Source of the DNA: UBA1547 sp035399865
Lineage (GTDB): Bacteria > Patescibacteriota > Saccharimonadia > Saccharimonadales > Saccharimonadaceae
Reading direction: 5' to 3'
DNA: 64,000 nt
Assembly: GCA_035399865.1 (NCBI GenBank)
Contig: DAOPJW010000002.1
Span: 62,001-126,000, forward strand
The position numbers and the translations under genes were made by a program. Below, piece by piece: positions 8,901-16,694 of the stretch. Under the pieces are notes generated by a model. That model was not told where the DNA came from. It made no database searches and saw nothing but the letters and a program-made list of their open reading frames with translations. Position 1 is the stretch's first letter; every line of letters starts with the position of its first letter.

Positions 8901-9529
8901 TCGTTGCAGGACTCACTTCATTGACACCGGTACTATCTTCGAGGGTATCTTTTACTCCGTCAAACGGCTGTAATTATCGTTTGGCTTCTTATATTAAGAA
9001 TGCTTCTTATGATTATTCGATTTATAATGCCAAGATTATTGCTGTTCAGTCATCAACAAATATATTAAAAATTGTTCCCCAATATTTAGTCCAAAATACA
9101 TACAAAAACTCAACGGGACTTCAAAACTATAAATCGTTTTGGAATTATCTGGAATGGGGCGGTTCAAATTATAAGTTTTATCACGAAATTAATGCTAGCT
9201 CTGATAATTCAGACAGTGCTAAATTACAATATGAATCAAATGGAACAACTGCCGATGTTACTAGCTCTAATGCGACAGGTTCGTATCTTGCCACTAGTTC
9301 ACTAATGACAATGCCAATATGTAGCACTATTAATGTCAATATACTCAACTCGCCAATTTACGCTTCGCGAATTTTAGTAAAATTAAACAGCTCTCTTAAC
9401 GGTACTGGGATAAAGTTTTGGAGTGGGTCGGATTGGTCTTATAAACCGATTAAATACTGGAGCGGTTCAAATTGGCTTTCAGCTCCTGTAAAAGTTTGGG
9501 ACGGATCTCAATGGGTAGAAAAAGGTTAA
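5987..9529 (+). CDS. Giant repeat-containing fibre-like surface protein (1180 aa)
   Basis: Residues about 1-205 form a globular N-domain. Residues about 206-310 contain seven or so degenerate repeats on the pattern K-TQTATARIQRVGS. A fibronectin-III-like segment follows (about 313-430, ending FWRVASIDSTGSNSYSDWSE), then a long beta-rich region. The C-terminus has three K-x-W-x-GSxW units (IKFWSGSDW, IKYWSGSNW, VKVWDGSQW), a pattern seen at the ends of phage tail proteins. No signal peptide is present. It is the largest gene of the window and the likely adhesive or structural end product of the operon. Confidence 0.68.
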   Translation: MALSYVNSSSNKSTTTSVSVSKPTNVADGDILIAFVSSFYAKNKAAGTITAPSGWNVINTRAISTRYQVGLFWKRASSEGSSYSFTSTNATEMQGAISAYRGAVSSGNPYSVFSNTTFSTWGTVVRASSMTPSNNGLYVVWGGWYYLSGTISLSGPTSMTQIQTQNNTKNALTMSHGIFTPGLATGNQDGTAGASCDVKHAYMVEILAAPDTKTQTATARIQRVGSKTQTATARIQRVGSKTQTASSRVQRNETFTQTATARIYVVGVSMKNQTATARIRRSESLSQNALARIQLSGLTLNQTATAKIIANTPPNQPTLNGPDDGQIVPYNEAPTLSFTISDYDLNTMECNVQVDTVDTFDSQSGSPLYSFFSASDTGFSSSHPFASGSTVEYTFQSVLPMGKYFWRVASIDSTGSNSYSDWSEIRNFRAIISVIGTSDLTSGTVSLAVNNSLRDETGTISNDGTWFVDMAIEPSIGDSITVFISDASTSNVSTAVTTYSGSFVQGMLLDKHTFSIGSSENCNITLNDLSKYDYDKDNSHILHNVSGSPTTLLCNYYSDQKIKILSGNTLTIGTSETITAQTVYIEGSLIFSSTGNGNIYGDWINNGLFTAGSSQIYLLGSSKQTLSGSLTGSSAFYDLHVHNTSGVGASDNERTDFVPSIKFSSAVKILNLFEIDQSGTNVEFESGTTYEFKDIFWNGDVNGKICFRNSTTSGSWYLKITGLQKAISNIDVSRSDASVSGGKSVWAFNGTNTDSGNNVNWLFINERVRQEINIIAGIFYSSSSSVTTTGISSLYPNFDGTLTSMFDVVATNNDSSTKTIYLKKVSDNSTIAQVDIPNNTTTPTWFRSSVFSYPTSQTNVYVEIPQTTSNFQIALNVSKVVILQDFGTNEITATETQIEIGNYETVKNNTTSSPLNYPKYWKYSSTDWSPTPTCSAEVTYSTSSTANNSKVTIILQRDNVGDMTTWSNVVTIVAGLTSLTPVLSSRVSFTPSNGCNYRLASYIKNASYDYSIYNAKIIAVQSSTNILKIVPQYLVQNTYKNSTGLQNYKSFWNYLEWGGSNYKFYHEINASSDNSDSAKLQYESNGTTADVTSSNATGSYLATSSLMTMPICSTINVNILNSPIYASRILVKLNSSLNGTGIKFWSGSDWSYKPIKYWSGSNWLSAPVKVWDGSQWVEKG
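6622..6720 (+). repeat. In-frame 42-bp tandem repeat within the fibre-like gene
   Basis: Two perfect 42-bp units start at 6622 and 6664, and a third starts at 6706 but matches for only about 15 bases before it diverges. The unit encodes the 14-residue KTQTATARIQRVGS. Further degenerate copies continue to about 6910. The perfect DNA identity of the first two indicates a recent expansion. Confidence 0.9.
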
Positions 9530-10437
9530 AGCACTTAATCAATCTGTCGTATTTGTTAATTTTGCTAATTATTTTTTTTATTTTTACTAATATAAAAAAT
9601 GTAGTGGCTGATAGCAATGTAAAAGGTCTGACATTATCGCCACTTCGTAGCGAAATTGAATTGTCTTCTGGCTCGATGGTTAATGGAAAACTATCAGTAA
9701 AAAATCAATCAAATGAAACTATAAAGGTCAGTTTTTCTGCTGACGAATTTAAAGTAGTTAATCAGCAATACGATTATGCTTTTGATCAAGAATCTGAAAT
9801 ATCGAAATGGGTAACTTTCAAAAACGACAGACTGATTCTTGAGCCGGGTCAGACCAAAGAAAATATTTATAGTGTTGGTGTACCGAATTCTGCTGAACCA
9901 GGGGGATATTATATAAGTATTTTTGCTAGTACTGTTTCAAATTTTTCAAAAAATGCAATTAATTCAGAACAGAGAATAGCATCATTACTATACGTGACGA
10001 TTACTGGTGATGTGTCAAGAATTGGCAAATTAGTATCATTTTCTTCGCCATGGCTTTTGACTAGTAATCAGCAATGGAGTGTTTTATTACAGAATAAGGG
10101 TACGACACATTATCGAAGCAGATATAGCATTACTTTTTATAGTATTTTTGGCCAGATTATGAGTGGAACAAAAACGGGTGAAGCGTTAATACTTCCTAAC
10201 ACAATAAGACTGATTACAGATGATTATATTATGCCAAAATGGCCTGGATTATATAAAGTAAAATCAATTATTGGTCTTGGAGATAATCCAGCAAAAGAAG
10301 TAATTCGTTATGTTTTATTTTTACCATTATGGTCTATTTTAGCCATATTACTTTTTATTATTTTTTTGACGATATTAATAGTAAGAAAGAAAAAATTAAT
10401 CGGTCTGAGGCACGGCCGTATAAATCACAGTGGTTGA
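9511..10437 (+). CDS. Secreted DUF916-like (WxL-interacting) surface protein
   Basis: The start at ATG 9511 overlaps the end of the fibre gene by 19 bases and gives a clear signal peptide (MGRKRLKHL, then a long hydrophobic core ending VVADS). The mature part (GLTLSPLRSEIELSSGSMVNG, then WVTFKNDRLILEPGQTKENI, then VPNSAEPGGYYISIFAS) follows the DUF916 immunoglobulin-like fold, which in Firmicutes partners WxL-domain proteins at the wall. A C-terminal membrane helix (about 280-298) and a basic tail anchor it. It resembles the protein at 13127. Confidence 0.7.
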   Translation: MGRKRLKHLINLSYLLILLIIFFIFTNIKNVVADSNVKGLTLSPLRSEIELSSGSMVNGKLSVKNQSNETIKVSFSADEFKVVNQQYDYAFDQESEISKWVTFKNDRLILEPGQTKENIYSVGVPNSAEPGGYYISIFASTVSNFSKNAINSEQRIASLLYVTITGDVSRIGKLVSFSSPWLLTSNQQWSVLLQNKGTTHYRSRYSITFYSIFGQIMSGTKTGEALILPNTIRLITDDYIMPKWPGLYKVKSIIGLGDNPAKEVIRYVLFLPLWSILAILLFIIFLTILIVRKKKLIGLRHGRINHSG

Positions 10438-10941
10438 ATAATTTCCTGCAGGTTTTGATAAATCGATATAAATACCGTATCTTACACTGGTGACATCACC
10501 ATTTTTGACTGGTGAGCTTACGGATTTGATTAAAACATCTGACAAAGTTACTCCCACATAATTTGTTGAAGAATCGGTGTTATATCCCCAAGTGTTTATA
10601 GATAGTGGAGCAGGTGATCCATTGGATGAAGCTGGTAAAATCGCACCATAGTTATTTAAATTAGTATCTGATAAGGCACGAATATATAATTTATAACCTT
10701 TTACGTCTGATGAAGTAACAGTAACTAAATTTATTCCAGTGACGAGAGCACCATTATTCGTAGGAGTAATTGGGATATCAACATCACCGTCAGTAATAAT
10801 CGAAAGTGATGTCTGACTACCATATGGTATATCACTATCATATAATCCTTTGCCATAAGGTTGAGCATTACATAACGTAGGATATAATGAAAATATTGAC
10901 ATCAGAATTGTAGTAATCACTATCACTATTGTTTTTTTCAT
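10396..10941 (-). CDS. Secreted WxL-like surface protein (181 aa)
   Basis: The start at 10941 gives a signal peptide (MKKTIVIVITTILMSIFSLY, cut near CNAQ). A TATAAT box lies 9 bases upstream. The mature protein is beta-rich and ends GNYSTTVIYTAVPQTD, matching the ends of the two larger proteins at 11008 and 12061 (GNYSTTITYVATVNF). Its 3' end overlaps the upstream convergent gene by 42 bases. WxL domains end in a comparable Y-x-x-T-L-T-W-x-L strand, so I infer a distant WxL-like module; that homology is not proven. Confidence 0.6.
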   Translation of the reverse strand: MKKTIVIVITTILMSIFSLYPTLCNAQPYGKGLYDSDIPYGSQTSLSIITDGDVDIPITPTNNGALVTGINLVTVTSSDVKGYKLYIRALSDTNLNNYGAILPASSNGSPAPLSINTWGYNTDSSTNYVGVTLSDVLIKSVSSPVKNGDVTSVRYGIYIDLSKPAGNYSTTVIYTAVPQTD

Positions 10942-11007
10942 GCTTATGTTATTATAACATTTGAATATAATCAAAATAGTACGGAATAATATTGAAGTGA
11001 ATGCTTT

Positions 11008-12045
11008 ATGATAAAAACAACATTTAAAATAAAAATCTATCGTGTAATATGTGGCCTATTGGTTGCTGTTATGTTGTTAATTTACTATCCAGGATTGGCA
11101 TTTGCCGATCAGATATCCAGTCGTTCTGTCGTAATGGGCAGTTCGGTAGCTAGTGTGAATACGACTTATAATTTTACTTTTACTGTAGCACAAACTACAA
11201 CTGTTAAATCTGTAAAATTTCAGGCTTGTGATGATGCAAGTGGGTTATGTACCCAAAGCGGTGTGGCTAGTGGTTTTTCTTCATCAACTCCAGGAGCTTC
11301 GTTAAGTGGTCAACCGACTAATCTTGGCTCAGGTGGCACTTGGACAATTGATAATACTGATACTACAGCACTTCGTATAAAAAACAGTTCTAATACTGGT
11401 TCACCTTCTTCAGCTATAACTGTGAATTTTTCAAATGTTCATAATCCAAGTGCGACAAATTCAACATTTTTTATTCGTATAACGACTTATTCGGATGATG
11501 CTTGGACGACTGAGATTGACAGTGGTACGGTAGCAACTTCAACAGCTGGTCAAGTTACAGTAACTGCTTCTGTAAATGAGACTCTTACTTTCACGTTGTC
11601 ATCAAGTACAGTAGCTTTAGGGACGTTGTCAACAAGTACTACTGGTGCTGGCACTTCTTTAATGACTGTTGCCACTAATGCAATTTCGGGGTATTCATTA
11701 AGTTACAGTGGAGATACTTTGAAATCTGGTTCAAACACTATTTCTGCAATGTCTGCAATGACAACTTCTTCAATGAATTCTAAACAATTCGGTATAAATT
11801 TAATGTCTAACGCAACTCCTTCGATTGGTTCGGATGTAAGTGGTACTGGTAATGGTACTCCAACTGCAGGATATGATACGGCCAATAATTTTAAATTTAA
11901 CACGTCTGGAGACACGATTGCCTCGGCTTCGACTCCAACGAACAGTAATACTTTTACGACTAGCTATATTGCTAATATCGATGGCTCAACGGCACCTGGA
12001 AATTATTCAACAACGATAACATATGTAGCGACGGTAAACTTTTAA
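11008..12045 (+). CDS. Secreted beta-rich surface protein, WxL-like paralogue 1
   Basis: A signal peptide (hydrophobic core near LLVAVMLLIYYPGLAFA, cleavage before DQIS) is followed by QISSRSVVMGSSVASVNTTY and a Ser/Thr/Gly-rich beta domain. The C-terminal half (about 200-345) ends with ASTPTNSNTFTTSYIANIDG and GNYSTTITYVATVNF. It is a close paralogue of the next gene, with the same order of blocks (VHNPSATNSTF, YSDDAWTTEIDSG). It has no C-terminal membrane anchor or LPxTG motif, so it probably stays at the surface by interacting with the DUF916-like proteins next to it. Confidence 0.62.
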   Translation: MIKTTFKIKIYRVICGLLVAVMLLIYYPGLAFADQISSRSVVMGSSVASVNTTYNFTFTVAQTTTVKSVKFQACDDASGLCTQSGVASGFSSSTPGASLSGQPTNLGSGGTWTIDNTDTTALRIKNSSNTGSPSSAITVNFSNVHNPSATNSTFFIRITTYSDDAWTTEIDSGTVATSTAGQVTVTASVNETLTFTLSSSTVALGTLSTSTTGAGTSLMTVATNAISGYSLSYSGDTLKSGSNTISAMSAMTTSSMNSKQFGINLMSNATPSIGSDVSGTGNGTPTAGYDTANNFKFNTSGDTIASASTPTNSNTFTTSYIANIDGSTAPGNYSTTITYVATVNF

Positions 12046-12060
12046 TAATGAAAGTAATTT

Positions 12061-13122
12061 ATGAGTAAAAAAATAATGTCATCAATAAAATATTTTATTG
12101 TAGTAATTTTAGTAATTATTTTTCCGATTATTATTATTTCTCCTGCAGGGGCTGAGCAGATTTCTGGCAGATCAATAACGTTATCAAGTTCGGAATCTAA
12201 TGCTTCCGACATTACCTATACTCTATTAACTGATGCTTTACCGACATCTACGACGCCTGTAAAGTCTATGGAAATTAAATTTTGTACGTCAATTTCTGAA
12301 AGTTGCACAACACCTTCTGGCTTCTCATCCTCGTTATCAACATTAGCCTCTCAACCATCTGGACTGGGCGCTACTAGTGGTTGGACAGTAAATACTTCTA
12401 CAACAGGATCCTTAAGGATTGTAAATGTATCTAATTCGACGAATCCGTCAGGGCCAGTATCAGTTATTTGGAGTGGAGTTCATAACCCACAAATTGCTAA
12501 CCAGACTTTTTATGGAATAGTTTCCACTTATTCAGATAGTGCTTGGACTACCGCCATTGATACCGGATCAGTAGCCTTGAGTACTTCAAGCCAAATTCAA
12601 GTTGCCCTTTCAGTAAAAGAGACGTTGACATTTTGTACTGGGACATCAATAACTAACCAAAATTGTGGTACCATTTCTGGGGATCAAGTTAATTTAGGGA
12701 CAGGCTCAACGACGGCTACGGCGACGGGGACTTCTGTGTTTGCGGTCGGTACTAACGGTGTAACTGGCTACTCGGTAATGGTAACTGGTAATACTTTACG
12801 TTCTGGCGGTAATAGTATTACTGCTATGTCAAGCGGTGGAGCTTCAACTGTAAATTCAAGTCAATTTGGTATTAATCTTGCTGATAATAACACGACACCT
12901 GCAGTTGGTGCTACAAAAACTGGTTCTGGAACAGGAACTGCAACTTTAAATTATGGTACGGATGATAATTTTCGTTTTGTAAGTGGTGATACAGTTGCTT
13001 CGGCATCAGGTTCTACGAGTTCTAATACTTTCACGGTATCTTATATTGCCAATATTGATGCCTCGACTCCTCCAGGAGCTTACAATACTAGCCTAAAATA
13101 TACAGCAACTGCAAATTTCTAG
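12061..13122 (+). CDS. Secreted beta-rich surface protein, WxL-like paralogue 2
   Basis: The 353-residue protein starts with a signal peptide (hydrophobic core IVVILVIIFPIIII, cleavage near PAGAEQ) and then QISGRSITLSSSES, parallel to its upstream paralogue. It differs by an extra segment around LTFCTGTSITNQNCGTISG with a cysteine pair that could form a disulfide. It ends GAYNTSLKYTATANF. The gene follows the previous stop by 15 bases and precedes a DUF916-like gene by 4, so paralogues and anchor form one operon. Function as an adhesin or wall-associated protein is inferred. Confidence 0.62.
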   Translation: MSKKIMSSIKYFIVVILVIIFPIIIISPAGAEQISGRSITLSSSESNASDITYTLLTDALPTSTTPVKSMEIKFCTSISESCTTPSGFSSSLSTLASQPSGLGATSGWTVNTSTTGSLRIVNVSNSTNPSGPVSVIWSGVHNPQIANQTFYGIVSTYSDSAWTTAIDTGSVALSTSSQIQVALSVKETLTFCTGTSITNQNCGTISGDQVNLGTGSTTATATGTSVFAVGTNGVTGYSVMVTGNTLRSGGNSITAMSSGGASTVNSSQFGINLADNNTTPAVGATKTGSGTGTATLNYGTDDNFRFVSGDTVASASGSTSSNTFTVSYIANIDASTPPGAYNTSLKYTATANF

Positions 13123-13126
13123 CGAA

Positions 13127-14143
13127 ATGAATCGATATAAAATTATTTTTCAAAGATTCGGCGGGGTCTTAGTTCTCTTATTTGCTATATTTTTTATACC
13201 GTTGACGGTAAGGGCAGAGGAATCAATTTCAAATGCAGCCGAGGGCATGCAAATTAGTCCCACAAGATATGAATTTAAGGCTTCAAGAGGTGATACGAAA
13301 TTATTAAAAATAACAGTCACAAACGTTACCGCCTCGGACTTGATGTATAATTCATCGATAAGTGATTTTTCTGCCAAAGATGATGAGACTGGTTCTCCTT
13401 ATATATCTACTAAAGATACGCTCCCTGATTCCGTTTCGATTAAAAATTGGATTTCAATCATTCCAAATTTTAAATTAGGCCCTCATAAATCAATAGAAAT
13501 AGAAGCCACTGTAAATATTCCTGAAAATGCTGAGCCTGGAGGACATTACGGCGTTGTTAATTTTTCTGGCACTGCTCCAGAATTATCAGGAAGTGTTGTA
13601 GGCCTGTCGGCAAGTGCAGGTGTATTAGTCTTGATAACAGTTGATGGCGATATAAAGGAAAACGCAAATTTAAAAGAATTTTATAGTTCTCATAATAATA
13701 AGCAGAGTTGGTTTTTCGAAAATGGTCCAATTACTTTTGTGACAAGAATAAAAAATAACGGAAACGTTCACATTAAACCAACCGGAAATATACAGATACA
13801 TGATATTTTCGGCAGACTAATTTCTACTTTAGGTGTCAACAAACCTGAAACGCAGGAAAATATATCAAACGTCTTGCCGAATAGTATTCGCAGATTTGAA
13901 TCGGAATTGAATAAAAAGTGGATGTTTGGCCGTTATACGGCTAATTTGGCATTAAGTTACGGTACTAAAGGTCAGGCAATGGTAAATACTATTAGTTTTT
14001 GGGTTATTCCGTACAAGTTAATAATAGTTGGATTGCTAACGTTAATAACATTGATTTACATTTTCTCAAGATTAATAAAAGTGTATAATAGACGTATTAT
14101 CGAACGTCATGAAAAAACAAACAAAAATAAAACTAATAAATAA
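13127..14143 (+). CDS. DUF916-like WxL-interacting membrane-anchored protein
   Basis: A signal peptide (VLVLLFAIFFIPLTVRA) precedes AEGMQISPTRYEFKASRGD, a typical opening of the DUF916 peptidoglycan-binding domain. WISIIPNFKLGPHKSIEI, VNIPENAEPGGHYGVVNFSG and a second beta domain with ITFVTRIKNNGNVHIKP follow. A transmembrane helix (about 295-315) and a basic cytosolic tail close the protein. In Firmicutes WxL operons such proteins bridge WxL adhesins and the wall. The gene directly follows two WxL-like genes, which supports the same arrangement here. Confidence 0.75.
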   Translation: MNRYKIIFQRFGGVLVLLFAIFFIPLTVRAEESISNAAEGMQISPTRYEFKASRGDTKLLKITVTNVTASDLMYNSSISDFSAKDDETGSPYISTKDTLPDSVSIKNWISIIPNFKLGPHKSIEIEATVNIPENAEPGGHYGVVNFSGTAPELSGSVVGLSASAGVLVLITVDGDIKENANLKEFYSSHNNKQSWFFENGPITFVTRIKNNGNVHIKPTGNIQIHDIFGRLISTLGVNKPETQENISNVLPNSIRRFESELNKKWMFGRYTANLALSYGTKGQAMVNTISFWVIPYKLIIVGLLTLITLIYIFSRLIKVYNRRIIERHEKTNKNKTNK

Positions 14144-15272
14144 AAAGACGGCAAATAAAAAGACAAAGTTAAAAGTGAGTACTATTTTGCCAGAGCATTT
14201 TATTTGGTGTCATTTTAAATTAATTGACCATAAACATTCTGGAAAATTGGTTCATTTCCGTCATACCTCGCATTTTCCCTTATCTCTAGGATTAATAATA
14301 CTAGGATTATTTTTATTTGCTGGCGGATATATGAACGTTGGGGCAGAGAAATATAGTGGTCATATAGAAATTGGTGCTATTGTTGAAGGTCCGCCTCCAG
14401 AAATAGGTGCAGTCATTACTTCACCAATTGATGGTTATAAGTTTGAGGACGTATCAAATATTGAAATATCTGGAACTTGTCCAAAAGATAATTTCATAGT
14501 AATAAAAAACAATGATGCATTGGCAGGTTCAACAGTCTGTACAAATGATGGTACCTTTTCGTTAAGCATTGAATTAGTAACTGGTAATAATACTATAAGT
14601 GCCCTAAATTACGATAATCTAAATCAAGCAGGACCTTCAACACCTTCAGTAAAAGTTATTTTAAAAGGAAAATTTATTATACAAAATGATAATCAAAATA
14701 TATTTGAGAATATAGTTAATAATAAGCCTAAGTTACCTGATAATCCCTCAATTATTGCCGGTAAAGACAGCGAATGTAGCAGTTATGCAGTCGGAAATTT
14801 ACCTCAAGATAATAAAAAACCAAATATTGCCGTAGTTTGTGTTCCAAGATTATTCTTTCAAGGCATCGAAGAAAAATTAGGTGTGATAGTTTGGGGAGGA
14901 CAACCACCCTATATAGTAAATATTAACTGGGGCGAGATATTGGGTGAAACGCAATATAAATTCGATACTCAAGGTTATCATCTTATAAATTTTAAATATA
15001 CTTCGTCAGGCGTATATAAAATAAAATTTAATATGTCCGACCAACAAAATATAGAAACGATTGTCGAAACAGCAGTCCAAGTTGTTGGAGACTCCGAATC
15101 GACCACTTTACCGATAATCGGCAATGTTATTGATTATTCGTGGTTTGATGTACCGGTGCCTTTATATTTTTTAGCTCTAGCTTTAACTTTAGGTTTTTGG
15201 GGTGGTGATCTATTTGACAGAAAATTTGGTCAAAATTTTCGATACAAAAAAGTTAGAAAAAAATCTGCCTAG
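14109..15272 (+). CDS. Bitopic surface protein with Ig-like and PKD-like domains
   Basis: The gene overlaps the preceding one by 35 bases; a TATTAT box lies 8 bases before its ATG. Residues 1-60 are very basic and cytosolic, and a membrane helix lies at about 58-77. An Ig-like domain follows (about 98-180: SPIDGYKFEDVSNIEISGTC, then FSLSIELVTGNNTI). A PKD-like domain follows at about 255-325 (GGQPPYIVNINWGE, FKYTSSGVYKIKF). A second helix (about 355-373) and a basic tail end it. This suits an anchor or scaffold for the surface cluster. I do not know a named family. Confidence 0.6.
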   Translation: MKKQTKIKLINKKTANKKTKLKVSTILPEHFIWCHFKLIDHKHSGKLVHFRHTSHFPLSLGLIILGLFLFAGGYMNVGAEKYSGHIEIGAIVEGPPPEIGAVITSPIDGYKFEDVSNIEISGTCPKDNFIVIKNNDALAGSTVCTNDGTFSLSIELVTGNNTISALNYDNLNQAGPSTPSVKVILKGKFIIQNDNQNIFENIVNNKPKLPDNPSIIAGKDSECSSYAVGNLPQDNKKPNIAVVCVPRLFFQGIEEKLGVIVWGGQPPYIVNINWGEILGETQYKFDTQGYHLINFKYTSSGVYKIKFNMSDQQNIETIVETAVQVVGDSESTTLPIIGNVIDYSWFDVPVPLYFLALALTLGFWGGDLFDRKFGQNFRYKKVRKKSA

Positions 15273-15893
15273 TTATTTTTGACATTTTTCAAACAAAGAG
15301 CTGATGATACTGTTCGTGACTTGTTCGCGAGTCCCTCTTCCATCAATTTCGATTAACAATTCCAAATCATTATAAAAATCGATTACTGGTTTCGTCTTTT
15401 CTTTGAATTCAGAGAAACGGGTTTTTAATATTTCTTCGGCATCATCGCGACGTTCTTTCCTGTCATTATTTTCTCTTAGCATTAGCCATCTTTTATGTGC
15501 ATCATTCTCATTTATTTTGAGATATACCACTGATTTTAAAGGATGGCCTGATTCTTTTACAGCAGTCAATACTCCCATTTCCTCACCACTCCAGCGTCCG
15601 AAAGAACTTAAAATTAATGGTTTTCCAGCGAGGCTAGGTTTTTTTAGATATGGTAATACAATCTTTACGTAATCTTCACTAGGTATAAGCTTTCCGATTT
15701 GTAAACATTCTTTGATATTTACGGGGAGTGTCACGCTTCTTAAAATTTCTCCTCCACCTAGTAAATTGCCATCAAAAATTTTAGCAAGAATTTCTCCCTG
15801 TATATCTTTGCCAGCAAAAGGCAATCCGAATATATTAATAGAGCCTACACCAAGCCAATCTTTGATTACAGAAATTTTCCTATCGTCGTACAT
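15273..15893 (-). CDS. Divergent adenylate kinase-like nucleoside monophosphate kinase
   Basis: Adenylate kinases transfer phosphate between ATP and AMP. The 206-residue protein has a P-loop variant GLPFAGKD near residue 23, an AMP-binding-like region (LGGGEILR), the strand PLILSSFGRW and a REN(x)4RRDD lid-like stretch. The loop differs from the usual GxPGxGKGT, so the substrate may not be AMP. The start at 15893 was chosen because TATACT lies 7 bases before this ATG; the in-frame TTG two codons upstream falls inside the promoter gap. It is divergent from hrcA. Confidence 0.68.
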   Translation of the reverse strand: MYDDRKISVIKDWLGVGSINIFGLPFAGKDIQGEILAKIFDGNLLGGGEILRSVTLPVNIKECLQIGKLIPSEDYVKIVLPYLKKPSLAGKPLILSSFGRWSGEEMGVLTAVKESGHPLKSVVYLKINENDAHKRWLMLRENNDRKERRDDAEEILKTRFSEFKEKTKPVIDFYNDLELLIEIDGRGTREQVTNSIISSLFEKCQK

Positions 15894-15929
15894 AAGCAAT
15901 AGTATAATCCAGTAAAAACCATGCTACAA
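15894..15929 (-). promoter_or_regulatory. Leaderless promoter of the adenylate kinase-like gene
   Basis: On the minus strand TTGTAG and TATACT are 17 bases apart, and TATACT ends 7 bases before the ATG. Transcription should begin at or next to the start codon. Confidence 0.65.
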
Positions 15930-15934
15930 GTGTC

Positions 15935-15980
15935 TTGGCACTCGTTGACATTGAGTGCTAGATTAAGATATAATGTCGTC
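15935..15980 (+). promoter_or_regulatory. CIRCE operator and leaderless promoter of hrcA-grpE
   Basis: The left arm TTGGCACTC and right arm GAGTGCTAG (15953-15961) are separated by 9 bases and form a near-perfect CIRCE. The 9-base loop holds the -35 box TTGACA (15945-15950). The -10 box TATAAT (15969-15974) lies 18 bases on and ends 6 bases before the ATG of hrcA. HrcA bound to CIRCE would cover the -35 box, giving direct autorepression. Confidence 0.92.
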
Positions 15981-16691
15981 ATGACAGAACGTCAAATTCA
16001 AATACTGTGTGCAATTATTGAACAGCATGCTGAGATTGCTTCGCCAATAGGAAGCGTGATGTTGGCGAAATTATTTGGTGTTTCTAGTGCTACTATACGT
16101 AGTGAAATGGTAAGATTGGAAGAAATGGGCTTGATTATGCAACCGCATACTAGTGCTGGTCGAATTCCTACGGATGCGGGCTACCGTTTTTATGTAAATA
16201 TGCTAAGTGAGACACCTAATCAAAAGAACTTACCGGGTTTTGATCGCAGTGCGAGAGCGATTGAGGCGAGAGTGTCTACACACGGTGATCATTCTGCTAT
16301 GGCTATTAGAAGTGCTGTCGATAGTTTAGTTGATTTAACCCATAACTTAGGCTTAGCTACTATAGGCGAAGAACTCTATATGAGCGGAATTAGTAACTTA
16401 TTCTCTCAACCTGAATTTTCTACTACAGACCATATACAAGCCGTAGCTAGATTATTAGATAATCTTGAACCTTGGTTAAGAGAGGCAGCCCCGAACGAAC
16501 CACTGAATGTTTATATTGGTGCTGAAAACCCAATCGGTAAAACAAGTGGAGTAAGTCTAATAATTAGTCGATATCGTTCACCATACAGTGATAGAAGCTA
16601 TATTGGTATCCTTGGCTCAACTCGCCAAAGTTATGCAAAAGTAATGCGTCTAGTGAGACATGCTGGAGCAATGTTAGAAGAGGTATTGTAA
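15981..16691 (+). CDS. hrcA: Heat-inducible transcription repressor HrcA, shortened
   Basis: HrcA binds CIRCE operators and represses chaperone genes when GroE is free. The N-terminal winged helix (about 1-75) is well conserved: VSSATIRSEMVRLEEMGLI, then QPHTSAGRIPTDAGYRFYV. Total length is 236 residues, against about 340 for typical HrcA, and the shortfall is central, where the inserted dimerising domain normally lies. The start at 15981 is set by the -10 box 6 bases upstream; an upstream in-frame extension to 15921 would run through the operator. It forms an operon with grpE. Confidence 0.93.
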   Translation: MTERQIQILCAIIEQHAEIASPIGSVMLAKLFGVSSATIRSEMVRLEEMGLIMQPHTSAGRIPTDAGYRFYVNMLSETPNQKNLPGFDRSARAIEARVSTHGDHSAMAIRSAVDSLVDLTHNLGLATIGEELYMSGISNLFSQPEFSTTDHIQAVARLLDNLEPWLREAAPNEPLNVYIGAENPIGKTSGVSLIISRYRSPYSDRSYIGILGSTRQSYAKVMRLVRHAGAMLEEVL

Positions 16692-16694
16692 AAA

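Noticed and set aside
4201..9529. Tail-like genes as part of an intact prophage
   Set aside because: No integrase, terminase, portal, capsid, lysis or replication genes and no attachment-site repeats were found; housekeeping genes lie on both sides.
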